From NCBI GenBank assembly GCA_900542945.1, contig UQPI01000056.1, positions 1 through 13,464 of the forward strand: a DNA stretch of 13,464 bases. Reading direction: 5' to 3'. How positions within the stretch are numbered: the first letter of the stretch is position 1; every line of letters starts with the position of its first letter. A program made the translations under genes and the position numbers. Shown in pieces: positions 1 through 6,852 of the stretch. The notes beneath the pieces are model-generated. The model did no database searches, had not been told where the DNA came from, and saw nothing but the letters and a program-made list of their open reading frames with translations. Source of the DNA: an uncultured Collinsella sp. (lineage in GTDB: Bacteria; Actinomycetota; Coriobacteriia; Coriobacteriales; Coriobacteriaceae).

Positions 1-76
1 CACTCCACCCCTGAATGATACGCTTAAGGTTGAATATCGTCTGTCCATGACGGACCAGATACAGATCTTTATTCAT
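1..76 (-). CDS. Histidine phosphatase family protein, N-terminal fragment (runs off the window)
   Basis: Reading the minus strand from an ATG at 74-76 gives 25 codons that begin MNKDLYLVRHGQT and continue with a FNLKRIIQGW-type stretch before the window edge. LVRHGQT is the phosphohistidine loop of the histidine phosphatase (phosphoglycerate mutase-like) superfamily, with the catalytic histidine at residue 10. A ribosome-binding site (GAAAGGA) lies just upstream of the ATG. The gene starts only 17 bp after the stop of the complete phosphatase gene at 94-636. The two N-termini are clearly alike, so this is a tandem paralogue in the same probable operon. Substrate is unknown, since members act on sugar phosphates, cobalamin precursors or proteins. 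The family call is firm; length and C-terminal residues cannot be seen. Confidence 0.85.
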   Translation of the reverse strand, partial: MNKDLYLVRHGQTIFNLKRIIQGWS

Positions 77-93
77 AGGGGTCCTTTCGTTCG

Positions 94-636
94 TTACCAA
101 CCCAAGAGCGAAAACGCCCCGTCGCAATAGCCAAAATGGAGCACGGCACCGTTGTCGGGTAGCTCTCCCCCGCCAGTCACATACTCAAGAAACTCCTGGC
201 AGGCTGAGCCGTGGGAAACCGCCAGCACGCAGTCGTGCTGCGGCCGGGCCATAATACGGGACAGCGCCGCGACCATGCGCGACTGAAGCTGCACTTCCGA
301 CTCGCCGCCAAAGGCCACCGGATAATCGCCCCAGGGCTGCGGCGGCATCTCGCGATTTGATGTGCCCTCCAGCGAGCCAAAATGCCACTCACGCAGGTCA
401 TCGACCAGCTCAATGGAACGGCCCTCGCCAACGATAAGCTCGGCCGTATGCCGCGCCCGGCCCAACGGCGAGGAATACACATGATCAAAGGCAACGCCAC
501 GCGCCGCAAACGCCGTACGCGCCGTCAGCGCCTGCTCGCGCCCGCGCGCCGTAAGCGGCGAATCGTGCCAGCCCTGCAAAATGCTCTGCACATTGAGCTC
601 AGTCTGCCCATGCCGCACCAAATACAGATCTGCCAC
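94..636 (-). CDS. Histidine phosphatase family protein
   Basis: This 180-residue protein belongs to the histidine phosphatase superfamily, soluble enzymes that remove phosphate through a phosphohistidine intermediate. The expected residues are present: R8-H9-G10 in LVRHGQT, R60 in the SSPLGRARHTA motif, E83 in LREWHFGSLEG as the likely proton donor, and H142 in SHG. The length is normal for a small single-domain member. The start codon is GTG at 634-636, preceded by a strong GGGGAGG ribosome-binding site, and the protein begins ADLYLVRHG just as its neighbour does. It lies 17 bp before a second, partial phosphatase gene, so the two are probably cotranscribed. The substrate cannot be told from sequence; a phosphoglycerate mutase or CobC/alpha-ribazole phosphatase label would be a guess. 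Confidence 0.9.
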   Translation of the reverse strand: MADLYLVRHGQTELNVQSILQGWHDSPLTARGREQALTARTAFAARGVAFDHVYSSPLGRARHTAELIVGEGRSIELVDDLREWHFGSLEGTSNREMPPQPWGDYPVAFGGESEVQLQSRMVAALSRIMARPQHDCVLAVSHGSACQEFLEYVTGGGELPDNGAVLHFGYCDGAFSLLGW

Positions 637-651
637 ACGCCCTCCCCTCGT

Positions 652-686
652 ACCACCACAAAGGGGACAGGCACCTTTGTGGTGGT
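652..686. repeat. GGGACAGG-core inverted repeat (REP-like hairpin)
   Basis: Two perfect 13-bp arms, ACCACCACAAAGG at 652-664 and its reverse complement at 674-686, enclose the nine-base loop GGACAGGCA. It lies in the 82-bp gap between the nitroreductase stop and the start of the phosphatase gene. No run of T follows on either strand, so it is not a standard intrinsic terminator. The same GGGACAGG core appears in a hairpin at the right edge of the window (13437-13461), which points to a dispersed palindromic repeat family. I infer a REP-like role; a boundary or mRNA-stabilising hairpin is an alternative. Confidence 0.75.
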
Positions 687-718
687 TTACCGTCTGATCA
701 CGCCGCGGTGACGCTCAG

Positions 719-1390
719 CTACACCAGCACGTCGGCAAGCGGACGCTTGGGTACGTGGTGCACCTGCGCCTCGTCGCGCCAATAATTGATGGAGCCGTCG
801 GGGTTGGAATCGATCGCATCGATCACCTGTGTCTCGGCCGGAACGCCAAACGCCATGATCAGCTTGAGCTCATACTTGTCGTTATCGAGCCCCATGGCAT
901 CGATCACGTGGGGCGTAAAGGCCTTGAACATGCAGGCTGCCACCTCGGGCGTGGCGCTGCGGGCGGCGAGCATCATCGTCTGTGCGGCAATGCCCGTGTC
1001 GACCTCAGTAATGGGAGCGACAGGCTTGCCCGGAACGGCGCGCTCGGCCAGAATCGCGATGTAGCCGGTCGGGCGCTCACCCTCGGCAGGACCCGGCCAG
1101 TCCTTAAGTGCGCCGGCCCATGCGAGCTCGTCAAATACACGCGCGCAATCCTCGGCACCGCTCACCACGTGAAAACGCAGACACTGAGCATTGGCACCAC
1201 ACGGGGTCAGGTGCGCCAGTTCCGCCAGCTCGAGCAAAAACTCGCGCGGCACGCGCATAGACTCGTCAAAGCGACGGCACGTACGGGCACGACGGACCAG
1301 CGCATCAAACGCTTCCAGACCGAGCTTTTCGCAACCTTGCTTTGCCATCGATTCGACACTCGACGGTGCCTCGGGAACTGCTTCGTTCAT
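719..1390 (-). CDS. Nitroreductase family protein
   Basis: From the ATG at 1388-1390 this encodes 223 residues of the nitroreductase superfamily, FMN-dependent enzymes that use NAD(P)H to reduce nitro compounds, quinones or flavins. Family features are the RRARTCRRF motif near residues 33-41, which corresponds to the R-S-x-R-x-[FY] flavin-phosphate-binding segment, TPCGANAQCLRF at 62-73, which matches the PSxxNxQPW-type FMN motif, and DTGIAAQTMML around 131-141. The frame stays open to 1558, but the extra 56 residues are unlike the family and contain the DtxR-like box, so I placed the start at MNEAVPEAP behind a GGGGG ribosome-binding site; Met at 1348 is a weaker alternative. The gene appears monocistronic. 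The promoter-proximal DtxR-like box at 1419-1437 suggests metal control. The true substrate is unknown. Confidence 0.85.
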   Translation of the reverse strand: MNEAVPEAPSSVESMAKQGCEKLGLEAFDALVRRARTCRRFDESMRVPREFLLELAELAHLTPCGANAQCLRFHVVSGAEDCARVFDELAWAGALKDWPGPAEGERPTGYIAILAERAVPGKPVAPITEVDTGIAAQTMMLAARSATPEVAACMFKAFTPHVIDAMGLDNDKYELKLIMAFGVPAETQVIDAIDSNPDGSINYWRDEAQVHHVPKRPLADVLV

Positions 1391-1418
1391 AGGGACCCCC
1401 AATACAAGCCAATTGTCC

Positions 1419-1437
1419 TTAGGAAAATCTAACCTAA
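1419..1437 (-). promoter_or_regulatory. Candidate DtxR/IdeR-type operator upstream of the nitroreductase gene
   Basis: On the minus strand the 19 bases read TTAGGTTAGATTTTCCTAA. The known DtxR/IdeR consensus is TTAGGTTAGSCTAACCTAA. The first nine bases are identical, as are TTAGG/CCTAA at the two ends, for 15 of 19 positions. It sits 28 bp upstream of the predicted ATG, where a bound repressor could block transcription. A DtxR-family regulator is encoded at 10147-10524. The site is visible in the sequence; binding and the responding metal are inference. No convincing -35/-10 pair was found next to it. Confidence 0.55.
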
Positions 1438-1625
1438 AACGTAGGCAATAACGAACAGGGCTGCAATGTTCTACATCTGTTGAATAGAAAATCGCAACGT
1501 GGGGAACAACGGAAACAATTCGGGGCCTTTGGGTTACGTTTCGCCCTCCCCGACCCATACGTCAGCGCCCTTAGGGGATACTGGTTGTAACGATCAAGGC
1601 TTACGCCGCACGGAAAGGAGACATT

Positions 1626-2228
1626 ATGGGCATCTTTAAGAACGATGACCAAAAATCGAGCCAGTTTGGATTTGACGAGAAAAGCATGGCGGGTAAAGCC
1701 GTCAAGGCCGTACGCTGGATCTACGCCATCACGGGCGTCGTGGCGCTCATTGCTGGCATCGCGCTGCTTTTTGCACCCGCCAAGTCCCTCGTCTTTTTGA
1801 CGACCGTCCTGGGTTTTTACTTTGTAATCACTGCTGCCATCAGACTGTTCACTGCCATTTTTGAGCCGCTGCTGCCCACCGGCTGGCGCGTGACGAGCAT
1901 CATCTCCAACCTACTCATTATCTTGGGCGGCGTCATAATCCTGCGCAACCAGGCCTTCTCGACCGCGACGCTCACCACGATGGTGGTTATCGTGGCCGGC
2001 TTTGGCTGGATTGTCGAAGGTGTCATGTCCATTCTGGAGTCCGAGCTTTCGTCCAACCGTGCCCTCGCCATCCTGAGCGGCGCACTCTCCATCATCGCCG
2101 GCATGTTCGTGTTTATCTATCCGCTGTGGTCGGCCAAGATGCTCGTCATCTTTAGCGGCGCCGCGCTGCTGGTGTTTGGCGTAACGCTGATTGTTCGCGC
2201 TATTCAATTTGGCAAACTGGCGCACTAG
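1626..2228 (+). CDS. DUF308 (HdeD-like) six-helix membrane protein
   Basis: This 200-residue protein has a hydrophilic N-terminus (about 1-28) followed by six hydrophobic segments near residues 31-50, 54-76, 88-107, 114-136, 146-166 and 170-193. They form three tandem helix pairs, each with glycine-rich stretches such as GVVALIAGIALLFAP and SGALSIIAGMFVFIYP. This is the DUF308 repeat found in HdeD, an Escherichia coli acid-stress inner-membrane protein of unclear mechanism. The start is supported by an AAAGGAG ribosome-binding site seven bases before the ATG. Its stop codon directly abuts the ATG of the DUF188 gene, so the two are probably cotranscribed and translationally coupled. Function cannot be assigned; an envelope stress role is only suggested by the HdeD relation. 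Confidence 0.85.
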   Translation: MGIFKNDDQKSSQFGFDEKSMAGKAVKAVRWIYAITGVVALIAGIALLFAPAKSLVFLTTVLGFYFVITAAIRLFTAIFEPLLPTGWRVTSIISNLLIILGGVIILRNQAFSTATLTTMVVIVAGFGWIVEGVMSILESELSSNRALAILSGALSIIAGMFVFIYPLWSAKMLVIFSGAALLVFGVTLIVRAIQFGKLAH

Positions 2229-2711
2229 ATGCCGCGAACGCTCTTTATCGATGCAGACGCCTGCCCGGTCACGCGCGAGTCGATTGACTGCGCGCGGCGG
2301 GCGGGCGTCGCCGTTGTTATCGCCGGCAACAGCACACAAAACCTGGAACGGCACATTCGCCGCGATGACCCGCGCGATGCCGAGCACGCGCGACGCGGCT
2401 TTTGGGTCACGACGCTCGACGTGAGCGTGGGCGCCGACAGCGCCGACTTTGCCATTGTCGAACGCCTGCAGGCGGGCGACGTGGTCGTGACGCAGGACAT
2501 TGGCTTGGCGAGCATGGTGCTCGGGCGCGATGCCGCCGCTATCGGTGTGCGCGGGCGCGTGTACGACAAGGCGACTATCGACATGCAGCTGTTTATTCGC
2601 CATGAGGAAAAGAAGGTACGCCGCGCCGGCGGACGCACTCGCGGTCCGGCAGCATTTACCAGCGAAGACCGCGCCCGCTTTAAACGCAACCTCACCGAGT
2701 TGCTGCACTAA
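2229..2711 (+). CDS. YaiI/YqxD family protein (DUF188, UPF0178)
   Basis: The 160-residue product matches the YaiI/YqxD family along its full length. It begins TLFIDADACPV (residues 4-14), the family's acidic N-terminal motif. It continues with GADSADFAIVERL and GDVVVTQDIGLA in the middle, and ends with the RRAGGRTRGPAAF block and a basic helix. The family has a PIN/NYN-like fold whose clustered aspartates suggest a metal-dependent nuclease, but no activity is firmly known. The ATG follows the stop codon of the DUF308 gene with no gap, and no good ribosome-binding site is seen, so translation probably depends on coupling. A strong terminator follows immediately at 2714-2753. The family call is secure; function is not. 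Confidence 0.92.
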   Translation: MPRTLFIDADACPVTRESIDCARRAGVAVVIAGNSTQNLERHIRRDDPRDAEHARRGFWVTTLDVSVGADSADFAIVERLQAGDVVVTQDIGLASMVLGRDAAAIGVRGRVYDKATIDMQLFIRHEEKKVRRAGGRTRGPAAFTSEDRARFKRNLTELLH

Positions 2712-2713
2712 CC

Positions 2714-2753
2714 AAGGTAGATTTTTGAGACATGCCTAAAATCTACCTTTTTG
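2714..2753 (+). terminator. Intrinsic terminator after the DUF308-DUF188 pair
   Basis: A 12-bp perfect stem (AAGGTAGATTTT at 2714-2725 and AAAATCTACCTT at 2738-2749) with a 12-base loop starts two bases after the DUF188 stop codon. It is followed on the plus strand by a T-rich run, TTTTTGTTTTG. The stem could also block readthrough from the convergent exporter gene, but the T-run favours the plus strand. Confidence 0.88.
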
Positions 2754-2842
2754 TTTTGCCGATTGACGCGCATCCAACGCCCAGGTCATGGCGGTGGAAT
2801 TTATGGCATGTCCTAGTTTTACGGCATGCCCCAAACATCCAC

Positions 2843-3931
2843 TTAGAACCCAAAGGCGGAAAGGATAAGGCCCCAGCCAGCGCCGATGACGTACATCATG
2901 ATCAGGAACACGACATTTTCGCGGGCGCTGCGGTTGGTGCGGAACAGCACCAGATAACCCACGCCGGCGGAAATGAGCGTGCCGGCGAGCATCGGCGCCA
3001 GTTGCAGCGCGCCTTCCAGATACAGCTGTGTAATGACCACGCTCGCCGAGCAATTGGGAATCAGCCCGACAAGCGCCGAACCCAGGACAGCGAGTATCTC
3101 GTTGCCGCGCAGGAACTGCTCGATCGCGGACTCGCCGAACGTCTCGAGCACGGCGACCAGAATCAGCGTCACCAGAAAAATGAATACCGAGACCTGCACG
3201 GTGTGCGAGATCGCGCTGCGGATGATCGACAGGACAGGCGTCCCTTCGTGGGAGTGGGAGTGACCGTGACCATCATGGTGTTCATGTTCGCCCTCATGAC
3301 CGTGATCGTGGCCATGTCCGTGTTCGCGCTCGTCCTCGTCTTCATCGCAACCGCAATGGTCGCGCTCGCACAACTCGTGGATGTGGTCGGCGCTCACGCC
3401 CGCCTCGGCCACCTCGTCGATGATGTCACCGTCGCTGTGGTCGTCATGCGCGCAGTTAACGTGCGCCGGATTGACAGTGGTCCCCAACACGGTACGACGA
3501 ATCGCCGCATGCGCGCGGGCGTTGCGACGCAGACCGCGAATGGCGGCATCTACGATAAAGCCCGTGACCAGTGCGATAAGCGCTTTCGAAGCCAAAAGCA
3601 TCGCCATAGTCTGCACGGGAACCTGCTCGGCAAGTAGCAGCGGCAGCATCTCGTCGGAGGTCGAAAGGAACACCGCCACCAACGTGCCCAAGGTCACGAC
3701 ACGGCCGGCGTACAGCGTTGCTGCCATGGCCGAAAATCCGCACTGCGGCACCATGCCCAGCAGCGAGCCAACCACGGGACCCGCAGCGCCGGCGCGCTTG
3801 ATAGCGCCGTTGACGCGGTCGCCCGCAACGTGCTCAAGTGTCTCGAGAGCAAGATACGTCACCAACAAAAACGGCACCAGCGACAGCGTGTCCTTGCCGG
3901 CGTCGAGCAGAATATCAATCAGTAAATCCAT
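2843..3931 (-). CDS. Putative 10-TM heavy-metal/manganese exporter (ArsP_2-like) with His-rich loop
   Basis: This 362-residue membrane protein resembles the family described as putative 10-TM heavy-metal exporter or putative manganese transporter. It has two hydrophobic halves, about residues 1-132 and 235-362, each carrying a related motif: GMVPQCGFSA at 59-68 and GLIPNCSASV at 289-298, both followed by LY. This indicates an internal duplication. Between them lies a loop of roughly 100 residues. Residues 204-228 hold 12 histidines in HGHGHDH-like repeats, preceded by cysteines and histidines (ELCERDHCGC, 186-195), a likely metal buffer or sensor. The loop explains the strongly biased bases near 3240-3370. 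The ATG follows a GAAAGG site. The gene is monocistronic and diverges from the exonuclease gene. The metal (Mn, Zn, or arsenic compounds) cannot be fixed; export is inferred from family. Confidence 0.78.
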   Translation of the reverse strand: MDLLIDILLDAGKDTLSLVPFLLVTYLALETLEHVAGDRVNGAIKRAGAAGPVVGSLLGMVPQCGFSAMAATLYAGRVVTLGTLVAVFLSTSDEMLPLLLAEQVPVQTMAMLLASKALIALVTGFIVDAAIRGLRRNARAHAAIRRTVLGTTVNPAHVNCAHDDHSDGDIIDEVAEAGVSADHIHELCERDHCGCDEDEDEREHGHGHDHGHEGEHEHHDGHGHSHSHEGTPVLSIIRSAISHTVQVSVFIFLVTLILVAVLETFGESAIEQFLRGNEILAVLGSALVGLIPNCSASVVITQLYLEGALQLAPMLAGTLISAGVGYLVLFRTNRSARENVVFLIMMYVIGAGWGLILSAFGF

Positions 3932-3974
3932 GACGGATGGAACCTTTCGTGTCTTTCGGCAGCATTGTAAAAGT

Positions 3975-3991
3975 CCTAGCGGTCAACTAGG
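3975..3991. promoter_or_regulatory. Palindromic operator candidate in the exporter/exonuclease divergent region
   Basis: CCTAG and CTAGG at 3975-3979 and 3987-3991 form a perfect inverted repeat around seven bases (CGGTCAA). It lies 44 bp upstream of the exporter ATG and 111 bp upstream of the exonuclease ATG. On the minus strand a TTGACC sits inside the palindrome and a TACAAT follows toward the exporter gene, though their 12-bp spacing is too short for a normal promoter pair. Size and symmetry suit a dimeric winged-helix repressor. It does not match the DtxR consensus well, so the binding protein is unknown. Confidence 0.35.
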
Positions 3992-4102
3992 GTATTGTAG
4001 TTGTCCCGGGCGCGGTGCCAATAGTTGCCCATGGTAAACTATCATCTCGCCACAACTCAGTAACCCCGAGCCGCGCGACGCGGCCCGTCCAAGGAGCAGC
4101 CT

Positions 4103-5071
4103 ATGAACGTTTCGCAAGCACTTGAATACGAGCGCCAGCCGTTTATTCCCATGTTTATCTATGGCGACCACGGTGCCATGGAGTCCGAACGCCAGAAGGG
4201 CGAAGAGGCCCTCAAGGTGCTCGAGACCGAGTATTTTACTGCCGAGGACGACCCCGGCTTCGACTTTGCCACCGTGCGCGACCTGGCCGACCGCAACCGC
4301 GACCTTTGCGACCAGATTGGGGAGGCACGCCTGCGCAATGTGACGCCCGCGACGCTCTCGCGCGGCCTGTCCGACGCCGACACCTGCGCCGCCATCGGCA
4401 AAATGCAAAAGCGCACCGCCGCGTCCGTTATGCGCGAGATCCGCGGTGACCGCGACGCGCTCGGCGTGGCCTACGCCCGCAAGCCCATCCAGGGCACCGT
4501 GCTCGGTATCGACATCGAGACCACCGGTCGCGCGCCCGAGCGCGGCTACATCATCAACGTGGGCTGGGAGATCATGGATCTCACCAGCGACGCCGTGCCG
4601 CATGACGCCGAGGCACACTACTGCGGCCTGCCCGACATCTACCGCGGCGAGGATGTGCCGCTATCGAACATCCATCACATCACCTGGGACGACATCGACG
4701 GCAAAAAGCCGTTCCGCGAGAACAAGGAGCTGCAGAAGCAGCTGCTCAAGCTCATGAAGAAGTACCCCTATATGGCGCACAATGCCGCCTTCGAGGACAG
4801 CTGGTTCAAAATTCACCTGGACGGTTATGCCGAGGCACGCCGTGCCGGCAAGATTATCGTCATCGATTCGCGCCAGATTTGCCGCAGCCTGGATACCGAC
4901 GTCCGCTCGCTCCCCCGCGAGTCCGCCCCCGCCGCGCTCGAAAACTGGGCGCGCCGCCGTGGCACCCTCGCCGCCGACGCCAACGAGCAGCACCTGGGCC
5001 TCGACGACACCGACCTCATGCTCCGTACCGTCCAGGCCGAGTTCAACCTCAAGAACCTGTTTGCGAAATAA
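4103..5071 (+). CDS. DEDDh-type 3'-5' exonuclease domain protein
   Basis: The C-terminal two thirds of this 322-residue protein is an exonuclease fold like DNA polymerase III epsilon or RNase T. Catalytic motifs are in order: D137 and E139 in GIDIETTG, D232 in AHNAAFED, and H297 with D301/D302 in HLGLDD, the DEDDh pattern that binds two metal ions and hydrolyses DNA or RNA from the 3' end. Residues 1-130 form a charged, probably helical N-terminal region I do not recognise. The ATG follows a clear AAGGAG site (4092-4097). The gene stands alone, divergent from the exporter, and ends in a strong hairpin. It lacks polymerase III alpha- or helicase-like partners, so it is more likely a stand-alone repair or RNA-processing nuclease than a replicative proofreader. 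Substrate is unknown. Confidence 0.85.
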   Translation: MNVSQALEYERQPFIPMFIYGDHGAMESERQKGEEALKVLETEYFTAEDDPGFDFATVRDLADRNRDLCDQIGEARLRNVTPATLSRGLSDADTCAAIGKMQKRTAASVMREIRGDRDALGVAYARKPIQGTVLGIDIETTGRAPERGYIINVGWEIMDLTSDAVPHDAEAHYCGLPDIYRGEDVPLSNIHHITWDDIDGKKPFRENKELQKQLLKLMKKYPYMAHNAAFEDSWFKIHLDGYAEARRAGKIIVIDSRQICRSLDTDVRSLPRESAPAALENWARRRGTLAADANEQHLGLDDTDLMLRTVQAEFNLKNLFAK

Positions 5072-5136
5072 CCGATCCATCTGCGGGAGCGCCTGCCAGG
5101 CACAGTGCAATCCGTCTGGACGCACCGGCACGCAGT

Positions 5137-5172
5137 AAACTAGGGCGCAGTCTTATGGCTGCACCCTAGTTT
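5137..5172 (+). terminator. Terminator hairpin after the exonuclease gene
   Basis: Arms AAACTAGGGCGCAG (5137-5150) and CTGCACCCTAGTTT (5159-5172) pair over 14 bases with one mismatch around an eight-base loop (TCTTATGG). The AAA/TTT ends let the descending arm supply a short U-run, so either strand could terminate. It is 65 bp past the exonuclease stop and marks the left edge of the AT-richer accessory segment. Confidence 0.75.
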
Positions 5173-5220
5173 GCATCAAAACGAGCAAATTCGCGTGCTT
5201 CACATAGTCGGCAGGTTGGC

Positions 5221-5250
5221 CCACCTACATTTTTCGAGTTGTTCGGCCAG
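5221..5250 (+). repeat. Accessory-segment repeat, copy A (forward)
   Basis: Begins CCACCTACATTTTTCGAG and ends TTCGGCCAG. It matches copy C (6853-6882) at 27 of 30 positions, and the reverse complements of copy B at 22 of 30 and of copy D at 25 of 30. It lies outside any recognised gene, shortly after the exonuclease terminator. Confidence 0.8.
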
Positions 5251-5380
5251 CTGAACCACTAGTCAAGGCCCCTTGAACCGCAATCGAGCGCTATAGTCGC
5301 CCCAATTTCGCAACCAAGCCCTATAAATCTACCTGAATCAATTCGAATAGGACGTTGCGATCGCACCATTCGTATAGGAT

Positions 5381-5410
5381 AAGGCCGAATAACTCAAATT
5401 ATGTTGGTGA
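5381..5410 (-). repeat. Accessory-segment repeat, copy B (reversed)
   Basis: Reads AAGGCCGAATAACTCAAATT then ATGTTGGTGA on the plus strand. Against the reverse complement of copy A, 22 of 30 positions agree; the conserved blocks are GGCCGAA, AACTC, ATGT and GGTG. It is the most degraded copy and pairs with copy A to form inverted ends of a 190-bp interval. Confidence 0.65.
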
Positions 5411-5624
5411 GGCATCTGAGCGGTCGGCAAAAACGCTTAGAAGCTACGAATCCGCAACTAAAGTTCACCAAAATGGGGCGGCCGACAGAAACCTCCCCAG
5501 CCGAAGCTGCCCCCCCTCAATACGACAGCTCAAAAACCCACCGTTCGCAGAAGATAAGCCGCGCCCCAATACCGTTGCCCGAAGTTTCGAGCGTATATGG
5601 CGTCCGCTATGCCATCATGCGCGT

Positions 5625-6833
5625 ATGGGAATCGTTCTGTCACATACCACGGCACGCGCTGTATACCAAACAGTCAACTCGCTCGCAAGCCACGCGACCG
5701 ATCCCATATCTATGGAAAAGATCAAGGTGTCTGCGCCGACCACGTCCAACCTGGAAGCGGCGCGAGCATGGCTCAACAGAAAGAATGTCGATTCTGAAAG
5801 CATCCATGTGCTGACGTTTTCCAATAATGCCAAAAGGCACCGCAAGGGCTGCATCTGCCACTGCACGCGCTATACGTTTGATGCAGAAAGCTACCTAGAA
5901 CTCGAGCCGAACGTCTACATCGTCGATATCAAGCTGTGCGCGTTAGAAGCAGCAGCCGACCTCAACCTTTCGGAGCTCGTTGAGTATTACTTTGAAATCT
6001 GCGGCTCCTACGCGCTTGGAACGTCCGACGAAACTCAATATCGCGAGCGCCCAGCCCTAACCAGCGTTGAAGAGCTCAGAGCCTTCTTTTCAGAGGCATC
6101 GGGGTATCGTGGATCTAATAAAGCACTTAAGGCACTTTCTTATGTACGCGAAGGCTGTCGCTCCCCACTCGAAACGGCGTTTGTCATGATGCTGACAATG
6201 CCCAAGTCAATGGGTGGCTTAGCCATACGCGTTATCAAAACGGACTATCCGATCCCAGTCCCCAAAAGATACGCCGCCCTAACGCGACGGACGGTTTTCT
6301 ACCTCGACGCGCTGCTCGAAAATTCGATGACCGATATCGAATACAACGGCTTTTACCACGACGAGCCCGAACAGCAATCAATTGACGAGGAACGCCGAAA
6401 CACGCTGCGAAACATGGGATATGCCGTTATCACAGTTAGTCGTCATTCGTTTTTCAAGCAGTCCGCTTTTAGACGGGTCATGGAAGCGATTCGCATTCGC
6501 GAGAAGATATGGCCCGGTCGACTCCCGGATAACTTCGCCATCCTGCAAGAAACTCTTCGTCAATTTGTCTTGCGGCGCTACTTCGAATACGGTCGCCGCG
6601 TCCTGGAGACACTCAAAGAAGAAGAGGCCACCAAGCGCGAAATTGCAAGCCAATATCCGCAAGCTGATGACCCGAGCATCAACGATGTGCCAGAACCCGA
6701 CGACATGCAACACGTCGGGGCCCTTGCTGAGGAAATCAATGGGCCTTGGGAAAGCGACATTTTCGCAAAAATCGATGAAAACCGCACGGAAGACGACACG
6801 ATTATTGATCTAATTGAGAATTCGCTCTTCTAA
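5625..6833 (+). CDS. DUF559/Vsr-like endonuclease-domain protein (unnamed family)
   Basis: From the ATG at 5625 this gives 402 residues. Residues 180-184 read SPLET, followed by a hydrophobic helix and GGL. After that come D228 (VFYLDALL), E239 (DIEYNGFYH) and D254-E-E-R, then a predicted strand and helix (MGYAVITVSRHSFFKQSAF). This order, SPxE then D, ExxG-like and H, matches DUF559/Vsr-type PD-(D/E)XK nuclease folds. The N-terminal half contains a cysteine/histidine cluster (RKGCICHC, near 73-80) and YYFEICGSYAL (121-131), which I associate with uncharacterised Coriobacteriia proteins. The C-terminus is highly acidic. No ribosome-binding site is obvious; Met at 5712 is an alternative start. 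Base composition is more AT-rich than its neighbours and repeats flank the gene, suggesting transfer. A role in restriction or defence is only a guess. Confidence 0.65.
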   Translation: MGIVLSHTTARAVYQTVNSLASHATDPISMEKIKVSAPTTSNLEAARAWLNRKNVDSESIHVLTFSNNAKRHRKGCICHCTRYTFDAESYLELEPNVYIVDIKLCALEAAADLNLSELVEYYFEICGSYALGTSDETQYRERPALTSVEELRAFFSEASGYRGSNKALKALSYVREGCRSPLETAFVMMLTMPKSMGGLAIRVIKTDYPIPVPKRYAALTRRTVFYLDALLENSMTDIEYNGFYHDEPEQQSIDEERRNTLRNMGYAVITVSRHSFFKQSAFRRVMEAIRIREKIWPGRLPDNFAILQETLRQFVLRRYFEYGRRVLETLKEEEATKREIASQYPQADDPSINDVPEPDDMQHVGALAEEINGPWESDIFAKIDENRTEDDTIIDLIENSLF

Positions 6834-6852
6834 AGGCGATCTCTGCGGATGT

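Larger units (their letters stand above)
5173..5624. other. Non-coding, AT-richer stretch before the nuclease gene
   Basis: About 450 bp without a convincing gene. It contains one forward copy (5221-5250) and one reversed copy (5381-5410) of the ~30-bp repeat described separately. The nuclease frame is open back to a TTG at 5355, but that extension runs through the reversed repeat, lacks a ribosome-binding site and looks unlike protein, so I treat it as non-coding. No promoter with good -35 and -10 boxes was identified. Confidence 0.55.

Noticed and set aside
1391..1558. Longer nitroreductase frame starting at 1558
   Set aside because: The extra 56 residues do not resemble the family and contain the DtxR-like box; a start with a G-rich site exists at 1390.
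2729..2830. GACATGCC / GGCATGTC / GGCATGCC motifs between the convergent genes
   Set aside because: Eight-base matches that could pair, but too short and isolated to support a function.
2732..3637. Plus-strand open frame of 301 codons
   Set aside because: It is antisense to the metal exporter, whose duplicated motifs and His-rich loop are clearly real.
3932..4000. yybP-ykoY manganese riboswitch before the exporter
   Set aside because: The family is often preceded by one, but this leader is too short and I see no matching helices.
3985..5145. AACTAGGG shared by the exporter palindrome and the exonuclease terminator
   Set aside because: An eight-base match on either side of one gene, easily due to chance.
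5355..5624. 90-residue N-terminal extension of the nuclease frame from a TTG codon
   Set aside because: No ribosome-binding site, composition unlike the rest of the protein, and it runs across repeat copy B. The ATG at 5625 starts the protein-like part.
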